Positions 49,918-60,250 of a DNA stretch of 64,000 nt are shown one piece after another. The stretch is from Unio delphinus (lineage: Eukaryota; Mollusca; Bivalvia; Unionida; Unionidae), in NCBI GenBank assembly GCA_029339505.1, contig JAQISU010000108.1, positions 19,462,501-19,526,500 of the forward strand, read 5' to 3'. The position numbers were made by a program, and so were the translations under genes. The notes below the pieces were generated by a model that was given only the letters and a program-made list of their open reading frames with translations, searched no databases and was not told where the DNA came from. Numbering within the stretch: the first letter of the stretch is position 1; the number at the start of each line of letters is the position of its first letter.

Positions 49918-51890
49918 ATGAAGGAGTTCGTGAGATTATCGGAAATTACGCCTAGGAAAAATGCTAAATTCAATCTTGATAGAGTCTCTTATAAGCCAAA
50001 GAGTAAAATTCGTGATAGAACCATGTTGGGTAAAATTCGTGATTGTTTTAATGAATTCAAGCGTGATGGAGCATCTCACTGTTGGTCGACATTTCGAATC
50101 GATGGTGACGTTGATACTACCATGAACGATAAAAGCGCAGCAGTGATAATCTCACATCTTGGGCGGAAAAGGTATTTTTTAGAGTGAAATTCATTATACG
50201 CTCAGACATGGGAGATTGGATTATTCGAGATAAATTTGAACCCATCTTGAAGGATAAAATAATCGTCACTGCGAGTCGAGATTCAAAACCAGGAATTCTG
50301 ACTGGAATTGACAAACCGTGCTACGAGAGATCCTATCCTGTAACAGCAGTTGTTTATGTGATGTATCCGTTAAATGAAACTAAAACCCATGAAACTGTCA
50401 TCCTTGAATTGTGTAGCAGAACGAATAATAGAACACTTCACAAATGCGCTGAGTGGAAACAAATTGACTGATCTAAGAAGCAAAAAAATAAACGAGTGGG
50501 AACTAACAGTAAAGGAGCGGGGGCAACAATTCAAAATGTGGCAGGGTTAGAACGAATACTAAAATTCTCAATATCAGTAATGACGATAACAGGCGAGATA
50601 TTATACGAACCGAAATATAAATCGAGAGGAGCTCCAATCAAAATTATTGATCATAACGAACATACATGGACACCTGCAGTAACAATATTTCCGCGGGATA
50701 GAACCATAAAATATATACCTGCAGAGTTCTCCGCCGGGGATTTCTCTGGAGAAGAATTCTCTGAATAGAAACTATTTGATTGTATTCACCAGTTAAGTAA
50801 AAACGATCCTGTGTCAGTGTGGTTACTTCAGTTTTGAAAACTCCGAGGGTAGATTCGATCAATTTGTAAGACCCAATGGAAAATTATACCGCACTGAAGC
50901 CCTCCACGAGGCGATGAATAAACTAGCTAGTAGTTTCTCGAAGAGTTTCGACGACAAACAATTACTAACAAACTGTTTTACAATTCCGTCGGTTGCAGCT
51001 CATTTTGCGAGAAAGGGAAACACATGGAAACCAACAAGAGCTGAATTTCTCAGACATCAAATCAACCTGCATCGAATACAACCACGATGGATTATGGAAT
51101 ACAAAATACGACCGTGAAAGTATTATTTCAGTTGATATAGTCGCGTGTTATCCAGGGGAATTTTCTCGGGTACGGAGAATGCGCTGAATACTTCAAACGA
51201 TTTGGACATCCCACACATGAGATGGCCCGTGTTGCTATTAATGGACCACTGCCTGATTTTGATTTAACCGGATTCGCTCGTGTGGGACATCATCCGTGCT
51301 GTTATGTTTTGATTGGTAGACATATATCTGAAAAACACTGGATGCCAATAGTGCTGTTACGGTATATGATTGATTCTAAAATGCTGTTATCGTTGATTGT
51401 CAGTGAAGCGATTATATCCTATCGAGCTCAGACTGAAGTCTGGTTACCACAACCCAATCTAGATAGTATAATCAGCGAAGAGTTTCCCGATCTTTACGAA
51501 GAAAATATCGTGAAACGGTCCAAACAGTTATTTGAAGTTAGAAATGAAGATGCAAAAGATCTTGGTAGAAGAATAATCGGTAAATTTACTCAGGGTGGAA
51601 AATACGACAATAAACGATATTCTTCACGGTTGATTATAGATAGTGTTGAGTACGATTTTATAATCGCGGATATAACATCTAAGGGTATATATGTCGATCG
51701 TAAAGACGCTTTCTTGTCCAATGGAACAAAATTTGGTACAATTGTTACTTACGTAAACGGAGAAAATCTTCAGTATACACATTTTAGGGCGTCTATGCTA
51801 GCTTATGCTTCTATCAATTTATTTTCGATGATAAATAGATTTCCTGACACCGAAGTTAGAGTAGCCACTGATTCATTTTATATAGACGCG
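49918..51890 (+). pseudogene. Protein-primed DNA polymerase B part of a PolB-helicase fusion
   Basis: ATG 49,918 (MKEFVRLSEITPRKN). The N-terminal region spans three frame segments with breaks at about 50,185, 50,469-50,471 and 50,766-50,768. Next comes a conserved block (50,810-51,115), then palm motif A ISVDIVACYPGEF (Asp codon 51,134), then an open 233-codon segment from 51,222 with RVAINGPLP, a TxVWLP box, KFTQGGKYD, and motif C VATDSFYID (catalytic ATDS at 51,864-51,875). The motif order and the downstream helicase identify the protein-primed PolB fusion seen in animal Polintons. At 51,893 the coding sequence is replaced by an inverted block (see the repeat entry). It resumes near 52,430 with WGTWRIKREI, a C-terminal polymerase segment. 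Confidence 0.82.
50808..51029 (+). repeat. Inverted repeat arm A (PolB segment)
   Basis: 222 bp that reappear in reverse complement at 51,893-52,114 with about ten differences. This arm is in the normal place within PolB. Confidence 0.95.
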
Positions 51891-51892
51891 AA

Positions 51893-52417
51893 TTCCATGT
51901 GTTTCTCTTTCTCGCAAAATTAGCTGCACCCGACGGAATTGTAAAACAGTTTGTTAGTAATTGTTCGTCGTCGAAACTCTTCGAGAAACTACTAGCTAGT
52001 TTATTCATCGCCTCGTGGAGGGCTTCAGTGTGGTATAATTCTCCATTGGGTCTTACAAATTGATCGAATCTACCCTCGGAGTTTTCAAAACTGAAGTAAC
52101 CACACTGACACAGGTCACCGCGCATAAAATATCTAATATAACACGATCTATAGACTGGATTCAACTGCTCCTCAGCGAGGATTTACTCGTGAACAGCTAC
52201 AAGTGATACCCGAGAATACTTAATTACCGCCGTGTGGTCTTAACTAGCACTTCTTCGTTTGTTGCACTCAAGACAAGTCAGCATCACATTATCTCTAGTA
52301 TGACCAATACTGCTTTTTTTCTGTCTACGGTAAATTGTCGAGGATCTTTATCCGACCAACACCAACGCATTATACAATTGCAACTCGCGCAGTGATTATT
52401 CTGTTGTTGCTTCAGAG
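51893..52417 (-). repeat. Chimeric inverted block inside PolB
   Basis: The first 222 bp (to 52,114) are the reverse complement of 50,808-51,029; the remaining ~304 bp are the reverse complement of about 53,652-53,955, the ends of the helicase and integrase genes. On its own minus strand the block therefore reads helicase end, integrase end, then directly PolB interior, an order found nowhere else here. Each half differs from its source by a few per cent, so the block is not a trivial mirror of the same molecule. Confidence 0.93.
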
Positions 52418-53829
52418 TTCACTAATTCTGACGAGAGTTGGGGAACATGGAGAATTAAGCGGGAAATACTGCGTGACTATTCCAAATCAGCAGATGTTAC
52501 GATTGAAGATAAATATTTGAAAAATAATCAGATATCAGAACTTTCTAATGCACCGCTGATATCTGATCCAATATATAGATATAAAACCAGCTACCAAAAA
52601 CGGCTGTGGCGGGTCAGGAAAGACGACTCGTGCGATTGAGTTATTTCGTGGAAAATTAAATATGATTGTACTAACACCAACACACAGACTCACCAGAGAG
52701 ATGAAACAACGAGGGGTAAATGCTTGTACTTATCACAGTTTCTTTTGATGAAAAGGCGATGAATGTACTCCTGAACGAATGGGTGAGAAATTTATTCCTG
52801 AAGTCATTATTTGGGATGAGATATGCACGGTATCGTTAGATGTATTACAAAGATTTCTCGATTGGTTATTGTTAATGAATACAAAAGTAATAATGTGCGG
52901 CGATCATGGCCAACCACCACCATTTGTCGGTTTATCCCCACATGATTGGCTAAAAATTTTTGTAGACTAGTATGAAGAAATTAGTACTGATCATAGAGCA
53001 CTTGATGAACAATTACGAGAGTTTACGAAACTAATTAGATTACAACCGGATAGAATCCAATGTGAAATAGCGCGTGAAATAATTTCAGAAACACCATTAA
53101 AAGATTTTTGAGAAGGGTGGAGACCAAACGATTTGATACGTAGAAGATAGTCAGAGACACACTTCAGATGAAGTTATTTGAATTGCATAAAGAAAAATTT
53201 ACAGCAATTCCAGTACCGTTGTGTTATAGGCCTTCAGATACACGAAAACAGAATATTGAAGTTGATATTCCAGGACAGCGTGAAAAGCAGAATTTAGTGT
53301 TAAATGATATTTTGCTGGTTGATATCAGCGTCGTCGAAGATGCATTGCGCGCTGATAAATCCCCATGGACGCTAGGTTACGCAGCGATGATACATTCTTC
53401 ACAGGGATTGACTATATCAGATACAATTGTTTGGATGGTGGATAATCATATCGAGTGGTCAAATTTAGTTTATCTCGCAGTATCCAGAGTACGAAGAATA
53501 AATCAACTTCGAAAAATTGTTTTAGATGATAATGACACTACAATAAGTGATATTGTCAGCGATGATATAATCAGAAAAAAACTTTCTGGTTATAAACAGC
53601 AGGATAAAATAAAGAATAGAGAATTTGATATTGTTACTAAATTAATAATTACTCTGAAGCAACAACATAATAATCACTGCGCGAGTTGCAAGTGTATAAT
53701 GCGTTGGTGTTGGTCGGATAAAGATCCTCGACAATTTATCGTAGACAAAAAAAAAACAGTATTGGTCATACTAGAGATGATGTGATGCTGACTTGTCTTG
53801 AGTGCAACAAACGAAGAAGTGCTAGTTAA
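52418..53829 (+). pseudogene. SF1 helicase and HNH-like C-terminus of the PolB fusion
   Basis: After the WGTWRIKREI polymerase end, a frame change leads to Walker A GCGGSGKTTRA (about 52,603-52,635), motif Ia LTPTHRL and YHSFF. Tandem TGA TGA follow (52,748-52,753). Then come GEKFIPEVIIWDE (Walker B), MCGDHGQPPPFVG (motif III), a TAG at 52,968-52,970, a TGA near 53,109, a frame change near 53,150, and a 205-codon frame with GYAAMIHSSQGLT (motif V) and YLAVSRVRR (motif VI). It ends in a Cys/His region: CASCKC ... DPRQFIVDK, then in the next frame GHTRDDVMLTCLECNKRR, stop 53,827-53,829. The last part looks like an HNH-type zinc fold. Helicase would unwind DNA for the fused polymerase. Confidence 0.82.
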
Positions 53830-53955
53830 GACCACGCGGCGGTAATTAAGTATTCTCTGGTATCACTTGTAGTTGTTCACGAGTAAATCTTCGCTGAGGA
53901 GCAGTTGAATCCAATCTATAGATCGTGTTATATTAGATATTTTATGCGCGGTGAC
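53652..53955 (+). repeat. Inverted repeat arm D (helicase/integrase ends)
   Basis: About 304 bp matching 52,114-52,417 in reverse complement at well over 90 per cent identity. Contains the convergent 3' ends of the helicase (stop 53,829) and integrase (stop 53,863). Confidence 0.95.
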
Positions 53956-54747
53956 ACTCCAAATAGGATCAGTAGCTCTTTTGTTACCTCCTTCTAGCTC
54001 TCCTGGTTCATATAAATACCTAACAGTGACATTGCTGAATATTGGTTGTTTTGAAAAATCTTTTTGTGGTTGTACGGGTATATACTTTTTGTTAATCGCG
54101 TTGATAGGTTTCATATTAGTCGTTCGAGTAACCTCATTATTCAGCGCGGTAATCACAGCTGGTAATCTATTGACCCATTCACGAGATCGTTTATCCTGAA
54201 TAAATTCCTTTACGTATTGATATCCAAATAACCGCTCAGCAAGTGTACGATTGAATCGTTCAACAAATGCCTGATCGCGATGTAGTGCAGTATGCCCTCG
54301 TCGTAACGCGGTATTATGATTCTTCATCTTTGATAGAACCGCACCTTGAAATTCCTTGCCAGGATCAACTTGTAATAGATTTGGCCAGCGCAGAGGACCC
54401 CTTCGATAAATCCTTTCAAATACAGAAGCCACTTGAGTTGATGATTTTGTCTTTAGCGGTTCTGATTGTTTGTATCGACTCGAAACATCAACAACAGTTA
54501 ACGCGTATTTGTAACCACCATCATGTGGCAGAAATGATATATCAGCTTTATGAACTTCATTAGGAACGGTCACATCAAAATGCGAGTAGTTAATTTGTTT
54601 AGGCGGCAGTAGATAAATTTGCCATATCGCCTGTTTGGATAACCAATCCGCTGCAGTAGTATATTTCACCGCTGCTGCGCTAGCGAGTTTACCAATTGCT
54701 GCTTTACTCTGCCAGTATCCTTTTGGAGAATAATAAATAGATTCCAT
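53863..54747 (-). CDS. Polinton integrase (retroviral-type rve domain)
   Basis: Intact frame of 294 codons from ATG 54,747 (MESIYYSPKGYWQSKAAIGK); the frame opens at 54,768 with GTG but ATG is preferred because it also clears the PLA2 stop. N-terminal helical/zinc-like region, then the catalytic core with first Asp in KADISFLP, VDVSSRY, second Asp in LLQVDPGKEFQGAV, and Glu in RDQAFVERFNRTLAE; the last two acids are separated by 34 residues, the classic DD35E spacing. The C-terminal part has a chromodomain-free end (VRYLYEPGELEGG). It catalyses insertion of the element's ends into host DNA. It is convergent with the helicase (33 bp between stops). It is the only large enzyme gene without a break and could still be translatable. 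Confidence 0.92.
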   Translation of the reverse strand: MESIYYSPKGYWQSKAAIGKLASAAAVKYTTAADWLSKQAIWQIYLLPPKQINYSHFDVTVPNEVHKADISFLPHDGGYKYALTVVDVSSRYKQSEPLKTKSSTQVASVFERIYRRGPLRWPNLLQVDPGKEFQGAVLSKMKNHNTALRRGHTALHRDQAFVERFNRTLAERLFGYQYVKEFIQDKRSREWVNRLPAVITALNNEVTRTTNMKPINAINKKYIPVQPQKDFSKQPIFSNVTVRYLYEPGELEGGNKRATDPIWSVTAHKISNITRSIDWIQLLLSEDLLVNNYK

Positions 54748-54754
54748 GTTATTA

Positions 54755-55120
54755 TTAATTACCGGCACCTAACATCAATTTACCTTTCATTGCCGATTTT
54801 ACTAACCATGAAGCCAACTTTTCTTTGAAGGATTTATCAGTGATAGAATTCAACGCATGAATTAATTTTACATCTGCGAGATGTCTGTGTTGCAGATTAC
54901 TGCTTTTATAAGCAACATCATGAGCATGACATGCTTTATCAATGTCGTTTATTGGATATTCACCCGGTCGGGGTTGGTTTTGATCATCGAGTCTGATATT
55001 GAGTCTGGTTCCGGGTCCACAATAAGTATACCCTGGAAGGTGTTTTTCTCCTGGATACTTTGCCTATGGTGTTCCTGGGAGTTTAGCTAGCTTGGCTGCA
55101 ATATCACCTCCTCGTTTTTT
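54755..55120 (-). pseudogene. Phospholipase A2-like (parvovirus VP1 type) ORF
   Basis: A minus frame without useful ATG. It starts after TAA (about 55,120) with KKRGGDIAAKLAKLPGTP, has one in-frame TAG near 55,065, then HLPGYTYCGPGT (calcium-binding loop), INDIDKACHAHDVAY (active-site His-Asp pair), LADVKLIHAL (second Asp) and ends GKLMLGAGN, stop 54,755-54,757. The YxGPGT plus HDxAY pair is diagnostic of secreted/viral PLA2 folds used by parvoviruses and some Polintons, presumably for endosomal escape. It overlaps the GTG-extended integrase start but not the ATG. The zinc ribbon just upstream may be its N-terminal part, separated by a frame change in an A8 run. Confidence 0.8.
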
Positions 55121-55127
55121 TTAAATC

Positions 55128-55265
55128 CTAAGAAACAAATCTAAATTTATTTATACTACATTGTACACACTTACCAGAAAGAGCTGATCTGTTATTGCTA
55201 GTTGTAATCGTCGTCAAGTCATCTGTGCCAGTACGCTTCTTACATTTCACACAATATAGATCCAT
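55128..55265 (-). CDS. Zinc-ribbon mini-ORF (DUF5679-like)
   Basis: ATG 55,265, 45 codons: MDLYCVKCKKRTGTDD, then NNRSALSGKCVQCSINKF. Two CxxC knuckles about 30 residues apart and a GKCxxC second half match the short DUF5679 zinc ribbon common in Polintons and adintoviruses. It stops at 55,128-55,130, eight bases before an A-rich homopolymer where the PLA2 frame begins. Its role is unknown; possibly the N-terminal part of the PLA2 protein. Confidence 0.65.
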   Translation of the reverse strand: MDLYCVKCKKRTGTDDLTTITTSNNRSALSGKCVQCSINKFRFVS

Positions 55266-55293
55266 AATATATTTATAATACCATCAATGTATT
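55266..55293. promoter_or_regulatory. Divergent promoter region, zinc ribbon / ATPase
   Basis: 28 AT-rich bases with ATATATTTATAATA separate the divergent zinc-ribbon ATG and the ATPase frame. Inferred from position only. Confidence 0.3.
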
Positions 55294-56010
55294 TTGATTA
55301 TTCAGCTACCCGACGACGAGAACCTATTAAACACCATGCGATGTTACCGAATTAGAATGATTATAATCGGACCATCTGGAAGTGGCAAGACACAATTGTT
55401 ACTTAATTTAATAACGAGATGGATGAAATGGGACAAGTTGTATTTGATAGCTCCAAGTCTAGATGATCAGCAATTTTACAATGTATTAAAAGATTTTAAC
55501 GACAAAGCGGTAGGAGAATCCGGCGAGGGTAGAGTTGAGTTTATAACCAATATCGATGAAGCACCGAGCATTAATGATATTGATGGAGGTATTAACAATT
55601 TAGTCGTATATTAAAATATCATGTTAGACAATCAAAAGAATCCCGCTAGGATATTTTCCAGAGGTAGGCATAAAAAAACTGACGTGATATATGTCACTCA
55701 ACGATACACACAAATACCAAAAGTGATCAGAGGTAACTGTAATATTCTTGCCGTATTCAACGGAGTTGATACACATGCTCTTAGAAATATTCACCAGACT
55801 TGGTGCAGTGGAGATATGGATTATAATCTCTTTTAGTCGCGCTCAGTCAATCCCACATGGATTTGTGACGATAAATTTATCAGATCCTCGGACGCGATAT
55901 CGTGTCGGACTTGATAAAATATTCGGTTATAATCGTTTACTGAATCCCGTAAAAGAATTGTTAACCCATATCAGCAGAGGGGTGGTTAAAACGAGAATGG
56001 CGTCTTTTTT
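55294..56010 (+). pseudogene. Genome-packaging ATPase (A32/FtsK-HerA type)
   Basis: The frame opens with TTG at 55,294; ATG at 55,336 (MRCYRIRM) is the first normal start. Walker A is GPSGSGKTQLLLNL (55,369-55,392 for GPSGSGKT). The Walker B region reads NNLVVY then TAA (55,612-55,614) then NIMLDNQ, so the acidic pair expected there is lost to a stop and an Asn. Further downstream are FSRGRHKKTDVIYVTQ, with the sensor Gln, and IRGNCNILAVF. After a frame change near 55,830 the end reads GFVTINLSDPRTRYRVGLDK. The length of about 235 codons is right for Polinton ATPases that pump DNA into the capsid. Inactive. Confidence 0.85.
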
Positions 56011-56140
56011 TTGCCAAATTGACCCTTACGAGGAAGCCTTAGTTTACCAAAAAGACCTATTAAATATTTACTAGGAAGCCTCAGTTTGTCAAATAGACCG
56101 TTCTATTAAATATTAACGAGAAGGAAGCCTCGTCGACGCC
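56010..56140. repeat. ~45 bp tandem repeat at element right edge
   Basis: Units with GAGGAAGCCTTAGTTTACC and CTATTAAATATTTAC occur two and a half times just after the ATPase. Possibly the degraded end of the element, but no inverted partner was found at the left edge. Confidence 0.6.
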
Positions 56141-56950
56141 TATAATGTTTGTCGGATTCCCTCCCCCCTCTGCTGCTCAAGCATATATCCGGAATTCAGT
56201 CGTCGGAAACAATTGTTCTCTATTTTTCTCGTTTTCTTGTGTCGTTAATGATTAATCAGTGGAAATTGGTAACTAATCTAGAGAATATAGAAGCGATAAA
56301 CTTCTGTCGAAATAGAGTTTATTTACCACGATTTGATATTTCAAAAGTATTGGTATAACAAATTGCTTGATGCCAATACTATAAAAGCTATGCTATTTTT
56401 AATGTATGTGATAAATGTATGTATAGTATGTACGCTGTATCAATGATATACTACGAGATGTATAACAATTGTTTATTGAAAGGAAACAAGGCTAGCCCGA
56501 GTTTCGTTCTAATGAAAATTTTATACAGCAATTACTGTACATATATATCATTTATATCACATATTAATACATAACCTTTCTCTTTTGAACTGAGTTCAGA
56601 TGTACTACAAGCTGCTGTGTATTGATCTAATGAATGAACTCCTCACATACCCGAGTGTGTCCGCTACAAAATATAGTTCTATACCTTTTGTGGCTATTTA
56701 CTATCACGTCTGCTTATTGATAAGTTTATTGTTTTATTTTCAAGTTTGTATTTTTTCAGAGTGATTAAATCACTATGATACACACTTATGATTTAAACAC
56801 GAATGATACTTTTAATAATAAAAGTAGAGCACTTCAAACACTTGGATAGCTGCGCCATCCAGATGAACGCTAACTCAGTAACCTACAGGTTCATGGCAAT
56901 TGAGGTGGAATATAAACTAAGCGAAATGACGAACCAACAAGAGGTAAGTA
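56141..56950. other. AT-rich flank, no gene seen
   Basis: Host-like sequence to the right of copy 1. Nothing recognised. Confidence 0.45.
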
Positions 56951-57177
<227 letters not shown>

Positions 57178-57714
57178 TTGGTCGGTTTGACTTAATGTTT
57201 ACCATTATTCATAACTGCCGAGATAGCATTGGATGCCACAAACGATGAAAGTGAACACGTATCGTTACGACGAACCATATTATTGTAGGTTACTTGGTGT
57301 TATTTCTATTTGTCCTTTATGCATTAGAGAGAAGGAGGAACAGAAATCAGAAAGAATTCTGTTGAAACGGGGATCAGTAATACATTTTATCGTGATTTTC
57401 ACACGTCAGTAATGATTAATTCATCACTGATCTAGAATTGACTTAGCGACTTAGCGACTTATTTAGGTTCATGTTCAGCTTCCAAAGGCGATTTTGTTCT
57501 GCCCCCCGCCGCTATTACCCTTTCTGGGGTGTCAGGCCTGGCATCTAATAAACAAACTGCTCCGCCCGTTCGATTTTAATTTTTGTAACTTGTGGCTGAA
57601 TTGTATTTCATTAAACAATTTTACGAAACATGTATTATTTTCTATCGTTAACAATCTACGGACACGTCGTAATTGCTACATAACAGATATATATATTCGT
57701 ACTTTGAAGTAGGT

Positions 57715-58090
57715 CATCATCATCATCATCAGTCACTTGACCTAGTGTGGTCGTCTAGGCACTGTGCTGCTGAACATCTGACCAGTTCCCTCCACTTGTT
57801 TCGATCATGTGCCAATGGATGTGTCAGTCCACGTTTTCTCTGTCTACCTCTCCTTCTGCCAATCTGGACGCTGCCCTGCAATGCTGTTGTGCATATATTG
57901 GTGGCTCTAGTGACATGGCCATACCGTTTCAGCCTTTTCGTTTTGACGGTGGTGAGGAGGTCATGATATTGGCCTACTTTGTGCTTAATGGTGTTACGCA
58001 ATTCTTCATTTGTGACGTGGTCCATGAAAGAGATGCCAAGGATGGTTATGTAGCATTTCATTTCAAGAGCTTGGATTCTTCGTTGACTTA
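57715..58090 (-). mobile_element. LINE 3' end (RTE-like), 5'-truncated
   Basis: The minus strand encodes the C-terminal tail of a LINE ORF2: ILGISFMDHVTNEELRN, then HDLLTTVKTKRLKRYGHV and GRRRGRQRKR, ending near a conserved ACGACCACACTAGG-type 3' end and a (GAT)n tail. The 110-codon frame starts at an ATG by chance at the truncation. The match to RTE-type tails is by pattern memory. Confidence 0.8.
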
Positions 58091-58091
58091 G

Positions 58092-60250
58092 TTAGCAGTA
58101 CAATAATTAGCTTGCCTTGAAACTTTTCTAAGTATAACCATTAAATAAACAGACTGCGTTTGTACCTTTGACCTTACTTTTAACCCATGTTTAGATTAAG
58201 AAGAATCAAAACAGACTTTGATCCGCATGCTAAGACGCTGAGCCAAATATGTACAGTAATGCATTTGTTTGGGAAAGCTGTATCGATTATTTTTATGGCA
58301 ATATTCAATTATTAATATTACCCAATTTTCACTTTTGATTGTCCACACACTAAACATATCTCAATAGATAATGTTATTTATTTATAATCAGGTACCTAGA
58401 TTGGCTCAAATAGTATTCAGAATAGATTTGGTTTCATAGACTGTATTGCGGGAATGATGGTTGTGCCACGACCCTTAATGTGTACGTTGTTCTCTCCTTT
58501 TCGTACTATTAGGACGCGGTTAATACATTTTTAATTCTTCTGGACAAATCGTGATCATATTTTGGTCAACATTTCTATCAGCTGAATGGATACTTGCCCT
58601 CTCAACGGAATACGCTTAGTGGACCAAAACTAATAGATTTGCTGTAGAAGAAACGAAATGGAAAGGAAATGTGGTGACAACGCCATACGTTTAATTCACA
58701 CTTAAACAGAGATCAAGTAAAGGGTCCCAGTCCAGTACTATCAAGGGGAAAACCTAGTGCAAATTATGCACACAAGTCTTCGACCTGGTTGTACTTTATT
58801 GAACGACGAACTTTATTCATAAATATGTTCCATCCAGCAATGCATTTTCAGTGAACCAGTGACCGCACAGCGTTTTTTTCTTAGACTGTACAGACTATAT
58901 TACCCATGGAAACTGAACAACAAAAACCAAGGCCCGTACTACAGATATCATTTTGTCATTAATGGGCAACTCGTTGCAATAGCTTGGTGTGAATAGATGT
59001 TCAATGTGGTCCAAAATGTATATAATTACAGATTCATTTGATCATTGATCTTCACTCGAATCTCTTATATCTGAGGTATAAAATTAGTAGGTATAAAATA
59101 ATACCACTCAAGCTTAAGCTACAAGTTTTTTGTTGATGTTGTTTAATATAACACTACCACCCACTTCATCAATGCTATCCTCACACATTTTCCTTCTTTC
59201 ATTTTCAAACGTTAATTAGCAAGTATACAGTAACAATCTTCTGCTGTAAATGTTTACAATTTATTGTGAGGCATTCTTACAATATTGTATGTACAATGTT
59301 ACTTTTTATGTCTCATTATGTGTCAATTTTTGCAACATTATGCATTCAGTAATCATATTTGCCATATCAATAGTATTGTTAATAAGGGGAGAGCATTCTC
59401 ATGCGTGTCGCTCAACCTTATATCTCTTGTCCTATTTTATGTACCTTCACACGATAACTTCTACAAGCAGCAGCTGTTTACAGCAACATGGTAAAACCCA
59501 AATGACGCCATTATTCAGAATTTCCACCATTTTTTCGATCTAACTAAAGTTTGGAAGAAAGGAAATGATTTGTTCAAAAAGTTATCTGACAAATTTTTCT
59601 TTGAAATAATCATGATTTTAAGTTTGAACGGACATTCAAATGTTTAAAATTAAGAGGTAACATCCTTTAATTCAGTCAAGGATATCGCTTGTAATTCTGA
59701 TCTTTTAAGGGAGTACTTAAAATTAGTGATGTGGTAAGTTCGACAAATTCCGTTAGTGACTAATCTAAGAACAACAACATTCGCAAATGGCACACAAATT
59801 TATTCGCGAGGGAATGAACAGAGACATTGTATTAGCAAAATTTACATAATCATCGAAGGCAACACAGCTTTTTTGCCCTTCTTCACAAATATTACACCTT
59901 CCATCTTATGGCACACAAAAAAGTTCATTACTACAGCCATGTGAGTGTTGCTAAGGTTGGGGTTGGGAGCTCCCAATATATTCTTTAAATTACTAGAGAA
60001 GCCTCACCCAGGTTCGTTATTGTAGGAATTAAAAGTGTTGGTAGAAAGACAGAGGGAAAGTTCTGAGCCAGCAGTCGGCAATGCCGACAGTTGCATTACT
60101 GAGTACACAAAAGGGAAGATTCAAATGAATATCAATTTAATACAATTAATAATCAATAATAATAATTCCCCAATCACTTTTCTTCATCTCGACCAAGTGG
60201 TAGCCTATTGCATCATTTGATTTGCAGTGTGAGATATCTTTTCACCGTCC
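58092..60250. other. Noncoding interval, no gene seen
   Basis: 2.2 kb AT-rich sequence with only random frames. Confidence 0.5.

Larger units (their letters stand above)
39250..56080. mobile_element. Polinton/Maverick (adintovirus-like) element, copy 1
   Basis: A contiguous set of hallmark genes: integrase, protein-primed PolB, packaging ATPase, adenain-type protease, double-jelly-roll capsid protein, pX-like and penton-like proteins, plus PLA2 and HNH accessory domains. The virion block is on one strand and the replication/integration block at the other end. Expected Polinton size is 15-20 kb, which fits. Terminal inverted repeats were not found: the left side is abutted by a retrotransposon remnant and the right side ends near a short repeat at 56.01-56.14 kb. 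Copy 3 at the window end is a close relative. Confidence 0.88.

Noticed and set aside
56010..56140. Possible Polinton terminal inverted repeat
   Set aside because: The short repeat near the ATPase end has no inverted counterpart near 39.25 kb or 32.3 kb that I could find.
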